NCBI GenBank assembly: GCA_017305715.1
Contig: JAFKKG010000020.1
Span: 1 to 64,000 of the forward strand
Direction: 5' to 3'
Length of the DNA stretch: 64,000 nt
Source of the DNA: Hyphomicrobiales bacterium
GTDB taxonomy: Bacteria > Pseudomonadota > Alphaproteobacteria > Rhizobiales > Xanthobacteraceae
Part shown: piece after piece, positions 56,467-64,000 of the stretch
Layout of the letters: each line of letters begins with the position of its first letter
Numbering within the stretch: the first letter of the stretch is position 1
Notes under the pieces: generated by a model
Told to the model about the DNA's origin: nothing
What the model saw: the letters and a program-made list of their open reading frames with translations, nothing else
Database searches by the model: none
Made by a program: the position numbers and the translations under genes

Positions 56467-56545
56467 GACTTAGCGACGACTTAGAAGGTCCGCCGCGGGT
56501 CCGCCTGTGCCGCCGCCTGGCTAAATCGGCTAAGCTGCCGCTAAG
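56467..56545. promoter_or_regulatory. Paired direct repeats, candidate OmpR-type response-regulator sites
   Basis: The divergent intergenic region holds two CTTAG boxes at 56469 and 56480 (11-bp period, plus strand) and, facing the other way, GCTAA(A/G) boxes at 56520, 56529 and 56540 (the last two 11 bp apart). Direct repeats with one helical turn spacing are the usual binding mode of OmpR-family regulators such as the one at 56989. One set faces each divergent gene. Confidence 0.6.
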
Positions 56546-56589
56546 TGGCCTGAGCCAGACGTGACGAGGGGCATTTCTGGAGAAGACAC

Positions 56590-56925
56590 ATGAACAAGCT
56601 GAAAACGATCGTTTGCGCCGTCGCTGTGATGACATCGGCGGTGGCTTTAGCGGACAATGCCAAGACCGCATCCAACGATGCGGGTCCCATCGCGCAAGCG
56701 AAAATATCGATGGGAGCCGCCGTCGCTGCCGCTGAGAAACACACCAACGGCAAAGCGGTCCGCGCCGAATACGAAAAGGGCAAGGACGGCCGGTGGACTT
56801 ACGACGTCGAAGTGGCCAACGGCACCGACGTGTTCGACGTGAAGGTCGATCCGGACGCTGGCACGGTCATCGCATCGACCAAGGATACGGCGGATGCCGA
56901 TGACGAGGGTGACAAGGCCGATTGA
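56590..56925 (+). CDS. PepSY-domain periplasmic protein
   Basis: A 111-residue protein with a signal peptide (TIVCAVAVMTSAVALA) and a PepSY domain: ISMGAAVAAAEKHTNGKAVRAEYE, WTYDVEVANGTDVFDVKVDPDAGTV. The end is very acidic (DTADADDEGDKAD), which could bind cations. PepSY proteins next to OmpR-type two-component genes often feed back on the sensor. It is followed at 63 bp by the response regulator gene. Confidence 0.85.
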   Translation: MNKLKTIVCAVAVMTSAVALADNAKTASNDAGPIAQAKISMGAAVAAAEKHTNGKAVRAEYEKGKDGRWTYDVEVANGTDVFDVKVDPDAGTVIASTKDTADADDEGDKAD

Positions 56926-56988
56926 TCGCCGATACGCTGTAAAAGAGGCCGGCGGCGGCATCCGCCGCCGGCCGCAACGGAACTGAAC

Positions 56989-57651
56989 ATGCGCATTCTT
57001 CTGATAGAGGACGACCGGATGATCGGAGCGGCCGTGACCCAGGCGCTCAAGGATGCTTCATACGCGGTCGACTGGGTCACAGACGGGGAAACCGCTATCG
57101 AGGCAGCCCGCGCCGAGGCCTACGACCTCGCCTTGTTGGACCTGGGCCTACCGCCTCCGGACGGGACCGAGGTCCTGAGGCAGTTCCGCAAGACCGGACG
57201 TCAATTGCCCGTGATCATCGTGACGGCGCGCGACGCCATCGACGACCGGATACATGGCCTCGACCTCGGGGCGGACGACTACATCGTCAAGCCATTCGAG
57301 ATCCGTGAGCTTCTCGCGCGCATGCGCGCGATCCTCCGGCGGCAGGGAAGCGGTAGTTCCGCCGTCCTGAGCAATGGCGCGATCAGCTTGGATCCCGCGA
57401 CCCACGAAGTCGTTCACGGCGCCGAAACATCGCGTTTAACCGCACGCGAATTCGCCTTGCTTCAAGCCCTTCTGCTGCGTCCCGGCACCATCCTTTCGCG
57501 CGTCGACCTTGAACGGCATATCTACGGCTGGAACGAAGAGGTCGAAAGCAATGCCGTGGAATTCCTGATCCATGCGATACGCAAGAAGCTCGGCGCTGCG
57601 GCCATCCGCAACGTAAGGGGCGTCGGATGGATGGTGGACCGCCCATGTTGA
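56989..57651 (+). CDS. OmpR-family response regulator (QseB/PmrA/CzcR-like)
   Basis: A 220-residue regulator: receiver domain with LLIEDDRMI, phospho-acceptor Asp51 (ALLDLGLPPPDG), Thr/Lys signature (VTARD; DDYIVKPFE), then a winged-helix DNA-binding domain (about 125-218; LTAREFALLQALLLRPG, VEFLIHAIRKKL, VRGVGWMV). The subgroup resembles QseB, PmrA and CzcR/TctD. Its stop overlaps the start of the sensor gene by 7 bp. Confidence 0.92.
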   Translation: MRILLIEDDRMIGAAVTQALKDASYAVDWVTDGETAIEAARAEAYDLALLDLGLPPPDGTEVLRQFRKTGRQLPVIIVTARDAIDDRIHGLDLGADDYIVKPFEIRELLARMRAILRRQGSGSSAVLSNGAISLDPATHEVVHGAETSRLTAREFALLQALLLRPGTILSRVDLERHIYGWNEEVESNAVEFLIHAIRKKLGAAAIRNVRGVGWMVDRPC

Positions 57652-58979
57652 TTTCCTCGCTGCGTGGTCGTCTCTTTGTGGGGCTTACCGTCTTCATCGT
57701 CGGGACAGGGCTCGCGGCGGGTTACCTGGCCTTCAGATGGGCGTTCGAGGAGGCGATCGAGCTTCAGGATGCCATCCTGCTGCAGGTCGGGTCGCTGGCC
57801 GCAAAAAACCGGCTGACCGACCTACCGTCCGAAGGAAATATCGACGGTGAGGCGCGAGTCGCCATCGAGGAACTGACGCCGCCCCCCGGGGACCCCGGCC
57901 CCACAAGTTCGCTTCCCCGCCTGCCCCAGGATCTTCGTGACGGCCTCCAGACCGTTAAGCGCGGCCAGGAGCAGTGGCGGATCCTGGTCCGTACGCGAAA
58001 GGACGGAAGCCGCGTCGCGGTCGGCCAACCGACGGCCCATCGCGACGAAATTGCCCGGGAGAGCGCGCTGCGAACCATCGTGCCGCTGGGCTTGCTCGTT
58101 CCGGGTCTCATGCTGCTGATCGGCATCGTAGTCGACCGAAGCCTGCGCCCTCTTTCCAAACTAACGGCGCGCCTCGACGCGAAGCAATCGGACCACCTGG
58201 AAAAGCTGCCTATGGACGGGATCCCGAAGGAGTTGCTTCCGTTCGTCGCCTCCATCAACCGTCTTCTCGACCGCATCGGGACGATGTTCGACAAACAGCG
58301 ACGGTTCGTCGCCGACGCCGCGCACGAACTTCGCAGTCCCATCACCGCGCTTTCGGTCCAAGCCGACAATCTGGAGCATGCCGGGCTTTCGGAAGACGGA
58401 CGCGCCCGGCTGGATTCCCTGAGGGCGGGAATCCGGCGAACCGCTCACCTGCTGGAGCAGCTTCTTGCGCTCGCGCGATACGACTCCGACGCGTCCTCGG
58501 AGATGCCGCACAGCGAGTTCGACCGCATCGTCAAGGGTGTGGTAGCCGATCTGCTGCCGGCCGCCCAGGACCGCTCGATCGACTTGGGATTTGCGCGGAT
58601 CGAGACGGTCTCGGTGCGTGGCGAACCCGTAGCCCTGGCGATGCTCGTCCGAAACCTGATCGACAACGCCCTTCGGCACACGCCGACGGGCGGTCGGGTG
58701 GACGTGAGCCTGTTTCGTCAGAACGAGGCTGTCATCCTTCAGGTCGTCGATACCGGACCGGGCATTCTGGATGCGGAGATCGACCGGATCTTCGAACCTT
58801 TCTTCCGTGGAAGTCGCTCGCGCGGCGATGGGACCGGCCTCGGTCTTTCGATCGTGCGACGCATCGCCGAACGGTGTCATGGTTCGATCCGACTCGAAAA
58901 CGTGGGGCCGCCCGACGGACCCGGTCTTAGCGCCAGCGTCGGCTTTCCCGCGGTCCCAGAGACGACGTTCCATGCGTAA
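57645..58979 (+). CDS. Sensor histidine kinase
   Basis: A 444-residue kinase. TM1 at residues 11-30, a periplasmic sensor region of about 115 residues, TM2 at about 147-164, HAMP-like linker, HisKA with His227 (VADAAHELRSP), then the ATPase domain with NLIDNALRH, DTGPGI and GTGLGLSIV boxes. It is of the QseC/PmrB type. The ATG at 57645 lies inside the end of the regulator gene. Signal unknown; the acidic PepSY protein upstream may take part. Confidence 0.92.
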   Translation: MLISSLRGRLFVGLTVFIVGTGLAAGYLAFRWAFEEAIELQDAILLQVGSLAAKNRLTDLPSEGNIDGEARVAIEELTPPPGDPGPTSSLPRLPQDLRDGLQTVKRGQEQWRILVRTRKDGSRVAVGQPTAHRDEIARESALRTIVPLGLLVPGLMLLIGIVVDRSLRPLSKLTARLDAKQSDHLEKLPMDGIPKELLPFVASINRLLDRIGTMFDKQRRFVADAAHELRSPITALSVQADNLEHAGLSEDGRARLDSLRAGIRRTAHLLEQLLALARYDSDASSEMPHSEFDRIVKGVVADLLPAAQDRSIDLGFARIETVSVRGEPVALAMLVRNLIDNALRHTPTGGRVDVSLFRQNEAVILQVVDTGPGILDAEIDRIFEPFFRGSRSRGDGTGLGLSIVRRIAERCHGSIRLENVGPPDGPGLSASVGFPAVPETTFHA

Positions 58980-59127
58980 TTTGGCGAACGTATTGTATCG
59001 AAAAAGCGACTTATTGCCTTGGACCTTTCATCGATAGACGTGCCGGCCGTCCCCATAATTCGGCACCTTCCCTCTCAATTTCCTGGTGACGGGTCGAGCA
59101 GGCAAGGTCCGTCGGATGTTGCGTCAA
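58980..59127. other. Convergent intergenic region
   Basis: About 150 bp between the convergent sensor-kinase and VIT-family genes. No gene or strong hairpin was seen. Confidence 0.3.
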
Positions 59128-59829
59128 TCAGATAACCGTACCGAACAATTTGCCTATTACCGCGGTCGTCGCAAGGGCGAGCGCGCCCCAGAATGTCACG
59201 CGTATTGTTGCACGCAGGATGTGCGCGCCTCCTGCCTTCGCTCCGACGGCACCCAAAAGCGCGAGGAACCCCAAAGACGCGGCCGATACGACTGGGACCA
59301 TCGCGCTCGCGGGCGCAACAACCACCATGAGTAGCGGCATGCCCGCGCCGATCGAAAACATGGCCGCCGATGTAAGCGCGGCCTGAACAGGCCTGGCCGC
59401 CGTAACCTCAGAAATTCCGAGTTCGTCGTGGGCATGCGCTTTCAATGCGTCTTTGGCCATAAGCTGCTGCGCGACCTGTCGTGCCAACTCGCGTTCGAGA
59501 CCCCGCTTGACATATATCTCGGTCAACTCTTCGAGTTCGGATTCCGGGTTCTCACTCAGCTCCCGGCGTTCGCGCGCCAGATCGGCGAGTTCGGTGTCAG
59601 ACTGAGAACTGACGGAGACATACTCTCCGGCCGCCATCGACATGGCGCCCGCAACGAGCCCCGCAATTCCTGCGATAAGCACGTCGTTCCGGGTCGCGGC
59701 AGCCGCGGCGACTCCGACAATGAGGCTCGCGGTTGAGATAATCCCATCGTTGGCTCCCAGAACCGCCGCCCTCAGCCACCCGATGCGCTCGACAAGGTGG
59801 TCTTCCGGGTGTTGATTAAGACGGATCAT
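59128..59829 (-). CDS. VIT1/CCC1-family metal transporter
   Basis: A 233-residue membrane protein of the vacuolar iron transporter family: GWLRAAVLGANDGIISTASLIVG in TM1, GLVAGAMSMAAGEYVSVSSQSDTE in TM2, a helical metal-binding domain (about 75-145; ELEELTEIYVKRGLERELARQVAQQLM) with acidic residues, then three more helices. VIT proteins move Fe(II) or Mn(II). The start at 59829 is that of family members; the frame upstream has no resemblance. It adds an iron/manganese branch to the island and is compatible with the two ferritin-like genes. Confidence 0.88.
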   Translation of the reverse strand: MIRLNQHPEDHLVERIGWLRAAVLGANDGIISTASLIVGVAAAAATRNDVLIAGIAGLVAGAMSMAAGEYVSVSSQSDTELADLARERRELSENPESELEELTEIYVKRGLERELARQVAQQLMAKDALKAHAHDELGISEVTAARPVQAALTSAAMFSIGAGMPLLMVVVAPASAMVPVVSAASLGFLALLGAVGAKAGGAHILRATIRVTFWGALALATTAVIGKLFGTVI

Positions 59830-60022
59830 TCTGGTGTTTCCTCTCCGAGAGTCCGAAGTTGTACGCAGGGGCAAAGAAGGCCCCGAGATCCGCCACCAAA
59901 TCCATCTGCGGGCGATCGAACGGACCGTTTCGCTGACGGGCAGTGTTATCCACGTTCCCACACCTCTAAGCCGTCCCGGTTTCTGGTTGGTCCCGTTCGA
60001 GGAGATGGTCTTCTGGCGCTCA
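59830..60022. other. Intergenic, no gene recognised
   Basis: About 190 bp between the PilZ gene and the VIT-family gene on the minus strand. No motif was recognised. Confidence 0.3.
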
Positions 60023-60325
60023 TCATTGCCTATTAGATCTTGCTTCACGGGTCGGGTGTCCGCCTTCCTTGATCTCACTTTCACCGTCGTCGAATCCCAC
60101 GCCTATACGCCTTTCCTTTCGCCAAACGACATGGCAGGCCCGCCGGAGACGATCCGTCTCGATCACCAGTATAAAGTTATGTGGAATGCCGACGGGACTG
60201 TCGACTTCCAATGCCGCGCCGGTTCGTGAAATGTTGCGAACCGTGCAGTCGATCACCGCCCCGTCGAACACTATCTTCCCGGTTTTGAAAACGCGATGCC
60301 GCGATACTATCCGCTTGTCGTTCAT
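60023..60325 (-). CDS. Single-domain PilZ protein
   Basis: A 100-residue PilZ protein: the RxxxR motif is RIVSR (residues 5-9) and the second motif is NISRTG, both intact, followed by VVWRKERRIGVGF. It should bind cyclic di-GMP. A 20-residue polar C-terminal tail follows the domain. The start at 60325 gives the usual short N-terminus (MNDKR). It follows the PAP2 gene by 47 bp on the same strand. Confidence 0.8.
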   Translation of the reverse strand: MNDKRIVSRHRVFKTGKIVFDGAVIDCTVRNISRTGAALEVDSPVGIPHNFILVIETDRLRRACHVVWRKERRIGVGFDDGESEIKEGGHPTREARSNRQ

Positions 60326-60372
60326 TTTAGGCACCAAAGTGAGTTTCACAGAAGACCGGGTACCGCACGCCT

Positions 60373-60972
60373 TCACCGGCGTCGGCGCAGGTTGCTTGCG
60401 ATCGACCAGCCAAAGAGATGCTCGCCCCAAATCGTCAGGCGCGTGCTGATCGTCCGCCCGATAGGCGATACGACGGCCCATGACGATATCGCGGCCACGC
60501 CTGCGGCGCCGACAATGTCCAACGGATAATGTGCGGCGAGATAGACTCGAGCCCAGCCTACGGAGATCCCGAGGACAACGGCCAGCGCCCCGGCACTGCG
60601 TCCGGGTACCGAGCCGGAGGCCCATAGCGCGAAGCCCAGCGCGAAGAGGACGGTACTGTGATCGCTTGGAAAGGAGCTATCCGCCGCGTGCTTGAGAAAG
60701 TTTCGGATCTGCAGGACGGCAAAGGGACGGGGATGCATCCAAAGCGATGAAATAACGACAGCCAACGCCAGCGCCAGAAGCGAGGACAAACCGGCATCCA
60801 CGGCAGCCCGCCGCTCCGAATGCGCCCCGAAAATCCAAAGCAGAACGAGCATGAAAGGGCCGAGGTAGATGGCCGATTGCGCCAGCATCATCGCGAAGGC
60901 AAGTGGCGCTCCCGCAAGCGTGGGAGCCGCCGCAATAGCTTCGAAAAGGCGATAGTTAAGCGCTTCGAACAT
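60373..60972 (-). CDS. PAP2-family membrane phosphatase (undecaprenyl-diphosphatase-like)
   Basis: A 199-residue integral membrane phosphatase. The three PAP2 motifs are visible: SSLWMHPRPF (motif 1, with the first Lys not seen), FPSDHS (motif 2, catalytic His) and RVYLAAHYPLD (motif 3, His nucleophile). Relatives dephosphorylate undecaprenyl diphosphate or modify lipid A. About 55 bp upstream lies a CTTAG/ATTAG repeat with 11-bp period, like that in front of the two-component locus. The start at 60972 is chosen over 61026 because the upstream residues are not hydrophobic. Confidence 0.85.
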   Translation of the reverse strand: MFEALNYRLFEAIAAAPTLAGAPLAFAMMLAQSAIYLGPFMLVLLWIFGAHSERRAAVDAGLSSLLALALAVVISSLWMHPRPFAVLQIRNFLKHAADSSFPSDHSTVLFALGFALWASGSVPGRSAGALAVVLGISVGWARVYLAAHYPLDIVGAAGVAAISSWAVVSPIGRTISTRLTIWGEHLFGWSIASNLRRRR

Positions 60973-61221
60973 TAAGTATCCAGATGCCGTCGATGCTATC
61001 TTCGTTGCGCTACAGAATTCGTCCAAACTTAGGACGGAATTAGGAACCTGCGACGTAACGCGGATAAGGCGTCGATTGGAGACATGTCGGCCCTATACCC
61101 TCACGACCGTCGGTTTCGATGATGAGGCCCAAGGGATCGGCCGCGAAGGAACACTGCTCCTTACAGCCTGGTTCTCGAGCATTCATAATCGGGGCGCGGC
61201 TTATCCGGTCTCCGTCGGAAC
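60973..61221. promoter_or_regulatory. Intergenic region with candidate response-regulator repeat
   Basis: Between the PAP2 and MFS genes. At 61028-61043 CTTAG and ATTAG are spaced with an 11-bp period, in the same relation to the PAP2 start as the CTTAG pair is to the DUF347 gene at 56406. A plus-strand frame of 83 codons begins at 61076 but runs into the MFS gene antisense and shows no family resemblance. Confidence 0.45.
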
Positions 61222-62436
61222 CTATAACTTCGCATTATCGCCAAGCGAACCGCGCATTGCGAGGAGGCCGCCGAGAGCCAGAAGGGTAAAGATGCCTCCG
61301 GCCCCGAAAGTGGCGCCAGGGCCATAAAGATCCCACAACCATCCCGCGATCAAGCTCGCGACAAGCATCGAGAGCCCCGCCGACAGATTGAAGCAGCCGA
61401 AGGCGGTGCCCCGCAGTTCGGGTGGCGACGCGTCTGCCACCAGCGTTGCAAACAAGCCTTGTGTTAACCCCATGTGAAGGCCCCAAAGGACGAGGCCGAC
61501 CGCTATGCCCGCAATGTTCGGCGTCAGCGCCAACGCCACGTCGGCGCACCCCAACACGATAAGTCCAATCGCGAGCATTTTCTTTCGGTCGAAGCGGTCG
61601 GACAGCACTCCTGCCGGATAGGCTGCCAATGCATAGACGATGTTCATTGCAACCAAGACGGTCGGCACCCACAGCGTGGGAACGCCAACGTCGTGAGCCC
61701 GAAGGATCAAGAACGCTTCGCTGAACCTCGCCAAGTTGAATGCCATTGCGACGAGGACGACCCGCCAATACCCCGAACCGAGGCGTTTCATAGCGGCCAG
61801 GCTGAGCGGGCTTTTGACGTCAGGAGAACCGGATGGACGTCGTGGTTCTCGAACCGCGAATATGATCAACCCCAACGCCATAAATGCGGGGACGACGGCG
61901 ATCCAGAACACGCTTTGAAAATCGTTCGCCGTCCACCACATCAACGCGACGCCGAGAAGTGGTCCAATGAAAGCCCCGGCAGTATCGAGTGATTGGCGAA
62001 GACCGAAGCTTGCACCGCGCAGATGGACAGGCGCTATTTCTGCAATTAATGCATCCCGGGGCGCCCCGCGTATACCCTTTCCGATCCGATCGACGAACCG
62101 CGCGGCGATCAACCAGTCCACGGTCTGAGCCAATGGAAAGATCGGTTTCGTGCACGCGGCAAGCCCGTAACCAAGAACGGCAAGCAGCTTGCGCTTGCCG
62201 AGCCAGTCCGAAAGAGCGCCGGAAAAAATCTTCGTGATCGACGCGGTGGCTTCGGCAAGGCCCTCGATAAAACCAATGGTCGCCATCGAGGTGCCGAGCA
62301 CGGTCACCATGTAAACAGGCAGCAGCGCGTGGATCATTTCCGACGAAATGTCCATCAGCATCGAGACGGCGCCCAGCGCCCAAATGCCTTTTGGTATCTG
62401 TGCCAACGAGTAGCGCGGATGAATCGGTACTGTCAT
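61222..62436 (-). CDS. MFS transporter
   Basis: A 404-residue major-facilitator protein with twelve helices. The loop 2-3 motif is GALSDWLGKRK, and RFVDRIGKGIRGAPRDALI follows, a combination typical of a subgroup of MFS proteins annotated as multidrug or metal-related exporters (a group that travels with metal genes in alphaproteobacteria). A second loop motif is GVLSDRFDRKK. GGAG lies about ten bases before the ATG at 62436. Substrate is unknown. Confidence 0.87.
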   Translation of the reverse strand: MTVPIHPRYSLAQIPKGIWALGAVSMLMDISSEMIHALLPVYMVTVLGTSMATIGFIEGLAEATASITKIFSGALSDWLGKRKLLAVLGYGLAACTKPIFPLAQTVDWLIAARFVDRIGKGIRGAPRDALIAEIAPVHLRGASFGLRQSLDTAGAFIGPLLGVALMWWTANDFQSVFWIAVVPAFMALGLIIFAVREPRRPSGSPDVKSPLSLAAMKRLGSGYWRVVLVAMAFNLARFSEAFLILRAHDVGVPTLWVPTVLVAMNIVYALAAYPAGVLSDRFDRKKMLAIGLIVLGCADVALALTPNIAGIAVGLVLWGLHMGLTQGLFATLVADASPPELRGTAFGCFNLSAGLSMLVASLIAGWLWDLYGPGATFGAGGIFTLLALGGLLAMRGSLGDNAKL

Positions 62437-62553
62437 CGCGTTGCCGCTCCGGTGAGGCCGCGCGGACGCGACTGAAAACAAAAACCGCGCGCGACAGAAT
62501 CCTATCTCGCGCTGCATCCTTGCTGTGATCGAACACGCAAGAGGAACCCACCT

Positions 62554-62841
62554 TCAATCTCTCGGCGGACGCCTCTTCCTCACACCCTCGCCGGTCTGCC
62601 CATCTGGAAAGATGAACTCGATGGAATAATGATCCTCCAGTGCTTTCCGGATGGCGTCGTGCACGGCGCGGCGACGGGCGTCGAGACGTCCTTCGGAAGC
62701 GGCTTCGATCTTGATCAACGTCCGCGTGCTGACGTTCACAAGCTCTCCGAGTTGTGCCTGCGAAATATTCAGGAGGCCGCGCGCCGCCCTGATCATCGCC
62801 GCGCTTATCGGGGGTTCTTCGCTGGATTTTGTTTTCGCCAA
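62554..62841 (-). CDS. XRE-type repressor, phage-like
   Basis: A 95-residue protein with a helix-turn-helix domain (MIRAARGLLNISQAQLGELVNVSTRTLIKIE, about 16-46), followed by a short dimer-type end. It is divergent from the HNH gene, with a perfect 9-bp inverted repeat between them. The size, position and divergent arrangement resemble prophage or mobile-element repressors. Confidence 0.8.
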   Translation of the reverse strand: MAKTKSSEEPPISAAMIRAARGLLNISQAQLGELVNVSTRTLIKIEAASEGRLDARRRAVHDAIRKALEDHYSIEFIFPDGQTGEGVRKRRPPRD

Positions 62842-62880
62842 TGGAAGTGCCTCGTTAACCGGGAATTAACCTTAACAAAT

Positions 62881-62907
62881 TTTTCCTTCACATAATACGA
62901 AGGAAAA
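62881..62907. promoter_or_regulatory. Perfect inverted repeat, candidate operator
   Basis: TTTTCCTTC and GAAGGAAAA (9 bp each, perfect) flank a 9-bp spacer in the 120-bp space between the divergent XRE and HNH genes. Two TTAACC boxes lie just before it. It is a good candidate binding site for the XRE protein. Confidence 0.6.
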
Positions 62908-62961
62908 CTTGCTTCTCCGCTTCTGCTGCGGCATGATGATCCCAACGCAAAAGGAGCAGTC

Positions 62962-63291
62962 ATGTACTACCAAGAATATATCGGAAGCGCGGCTTGGCGG
63001 ACCAACCCGGTCCGCTTGCGCGAATTCGAAGCCGCGCGCTTCGAATGCCGCCTGTGTCCAGCCGCCGCATCCGACGGCACGCCGCTGGAGGCGCACCACC
63101 GCACCTACGAACGGTTCGGATGCGAGGCGGACGGCGACCTCACCGCACTTTGCAGGAACTGCCATCATCAGGTGACGTCGTTTCAGCGCGCAAGCCGTTA
63201 TGCGCTCATCGCCCCGCTGCGCGCCGATGTCCGGCGTCTGACGGTCAGCGTGCCGCTGTTCGACCCGACGCGCATGGAGCCGGTCCGATGA
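62962..63291 (+). CDS. HNH-type zinc protein, phage-like
   Basis: A 109-residue protein with an HNH-like zinc fold: CRLC (residues 29-32), EAHHRTYERFG (the His pair) and ALCRNCHHQV (the second Cys pair and last His). Such small HNH proteins are nucleases of phages and mobile elements. AAGGAG lies six to seven bases before the ATG. Its stop overlaps the start of the next gene (ATGA). Confidence 0.8.
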   Translation: MYYQEYIGSAAWRTNPVRLREFEAARFECRLCPAAASDGTPLEAHHRTYERFGCEADGDLTALCRNCHHQVTSFQRASRYALIAPLRADVRRLTVSVPLFDPTRMEPVR

Positions 63292-63860
63292 CGGCGGAAA
63301 AGGTCCGGCTGCGCCTCACCGGCACGCGTCCGCTGCTGATGCACAGTTCGCGGTTGTCGGATCCGCTCGACCCGGTCACGAAGAGGCTCGCCAAGCTCAC
63401 GGGAAAGCGGCCGAAGACCGAAGCCGACCACATCGAGATCGGACGGATCGAGTGGCACGGCGGACTCTGGCTTCACAACGGATTGCCGTGCATCCCGGCC
63501 GAGGCCTTGCAATCGACGTTCAAGTCGGTCGCCAAGACCGAGCGGCGCGGCCAGCAGGCAAAGGCCGGGATCCTCGTCGAGGCGCCGGCGCTGCTCGAGT
63601 ACGGCGGTCCGGCAGACATGGATGAGTTGTGGCGCGACGAGCGCTTCAGTCTGCGGGTGCCGGCGAAGGTCGGCAAGGCGAGGACGATCAGGACGCGTGC
63701 TCGGTTTCCGGAGTGGAGCGTGGAATTCGAAGTTTGGTTCCTGCCCTCGCTCGTCAACCGGGCGGACGTGGTTACCACTTATTCGACTGCCGGATTTCTG
63801 TTCGGATTGGGAGATTGGCGGCCCAACTACGGAACGTTCCTGGTGGAGGAAATCAAATAG
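63288..63860 (+). CDS. Conserved phage-type protein of unknown function
   Basis: A 190-residue protein. Marks are RLTGTRPLLMHSSRLSDPLD near the start, KTEADHIEIGRIEWHGGLW, PCIPAEALQSTFKSVAK, and a Gly-rich end GFLFGLGDWRPNYGTF. Proteins with this pattern occur in phages and mobile elements; the Gly-rich end is reminiscent of RAMP/Cas7-like folds, but that is only an impression. It is translationally coupled to the HNH gene. Confidence 0.65.
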   Translation: MTAEKVRLRLTGTRPLLMHSSRLSDPLDPVTKRLAKLTGKRPKTEADHIEIGRIEWHGGLWLHNGLPCIPAEALQSTFKSVAKTERRGQQAKAGILVEAPALLEYGGPADMDELWRDERFSLRVPAKVGKARTIRTRARFPEWSVEFEVWFLPSLVNRADVVTTYSTAGFLFGLGDWRPNYGTFLVEEIK

Positions 63861-64000
63861 CAGCTTGGGGGGCGTGGCCCGGCGAGGCATGGCGTCGTCC
63901 GGCGTGGCAACCAGGGAGAGCCCGTAACAGGGCTCTCCCATCCAAAGCAATCGAGAACGGCGAGGATCGTCAACGTGCCCTTCGGCGCGGACGGGAGAGG
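63861..64000. terminator. Strong hairpin after the phage-type gene
   Basis: GGGAGAGCCC (63914-63923) and GGGCTCTCCC (63930-63939) form a perfect 10-bp stem with a 6-base loop. There is no T-run after it, so it may be a terminator of the Rho-independent type without tract, or another structured site. The rest up to the window edge shows no gene. Confidence 0.45.

Noticed and set aside
61076-61327. Plus-strand frame of 83 codons upstream of the MFS gene end
   Set aside because: Overlaps the MFS gene antisense and has no recognisable feature.
63288-63860. Type III/IV CRISPR Cas7 gene
   Set aside because: Only a Gly-rich end is suggestive; there is no other cas gene or array and the partner is an HNH gene, so a phage-type protein is the safer call.

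Overview
The window is a GC-rich chromosomal or plasmid segment from an alphaproteobacterium, most likely of the order Hyphomicrobiales near Bradyrhizobium/Rhodopseudomonas. This is inferred from the protein style: an EcfF/SigF-type sigma factor with a DUF1109 anti-sigma factor, DmeR, OpgC copies, single-domain PilZ proteins and a small Tat-exported copper oxidase. Almost the whole window is a heavy-metal resistance island bounded by mobile-element debris. No rRNA, tRNA or CRISPR array was seen.

Layout. 1-1.3 kb: the end of an IS630 transposase that has truncated an OprB-type porin gene. 1.3-15.8 kb (minus strand): a long run of czcC, czcB, a PII-like gene, czcA, a small periplasmic protein, opgC, zntA, an encapsulated-ferritin-like gene, a PilZ gene, two envelope genes, a CDF exporter and a TPR protein, aimed at Zn/Cd/Co. 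16-23.6 kb: a patchwork with a broken His-tailed EamA exporter, a DUF3859 protein, an Nramp-like transporter, IS200/IS605 (TnpB) debris, a duplicated small secreted-protein gene, and an ECF sigma factor with a split NrsF-type anti-sigma factor. 23.6-31.5 kb (minus): cusCBA with a FixH-like protein, Cys-rich leader protein, DUF411 protein and XRE regulator for Cu/Ag. 31.7-35.1 kb: merR divergent from merT-merP-merA-merB, with a textbook merR operator. 35.1-42.1 kb: dmeR with a ruined dmeF, then a second CsoR/RcnR-type regulator with a perfect C6-T-G6 operator, czcB, czcA and a CDF exporter. 42.3-43.3 kb: an MNT/HEPN pair. 43.3-50.9 kb: a broken PilZ gene and cytochrome c gene, a second opgC, two CusF genes, a cupredoxin, a multicopper oxidase, a TolC-type lipoprotein, small envelope proteins and csoR. 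50.9-62.4 kb: copA, cytochrome b561, a second encapsulated-ferritin-like gene, two DUF347 membrane proteins, PepSY plus a two-component system, a VIT-family protein, PilZ, PAP2 phosphatase and an MFS transporter. 62.5-64 kb: a phage-like edge with an XRE repressor, an HNH protein and a conserved phage-type protein.

How it works together. Three RND tripartite pumps cover divalent metals (two CzcA-type) and monovalent copper/silver (CusA with all three cleft methionines). P1B ATPases (ZntA, CopA) and CDF proteins clear the cytoplasm into the periplasm. The oxidase, cupredoxin and CusF proteins handle periplasmic copper, and the mer operon reduces mercury and cleaves organomercury. Local sensors (MerR, DmeR, two CsoR-type repressors, the ECF/NrsF pair and a two-component system) sit next to their targets.

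Most notable signals: two exact TGTAACC-N16-CGAA promoters defining a small local ECF regulon; CTTAG direct repeats with an 11-bp period upstream of the DUF347, PepSY and PAP2 genes; two ferritin-like genes of the encapsulated type with no encapsulin shell gene; and a series of frameshifted genes, several of them at homopolymer runs.
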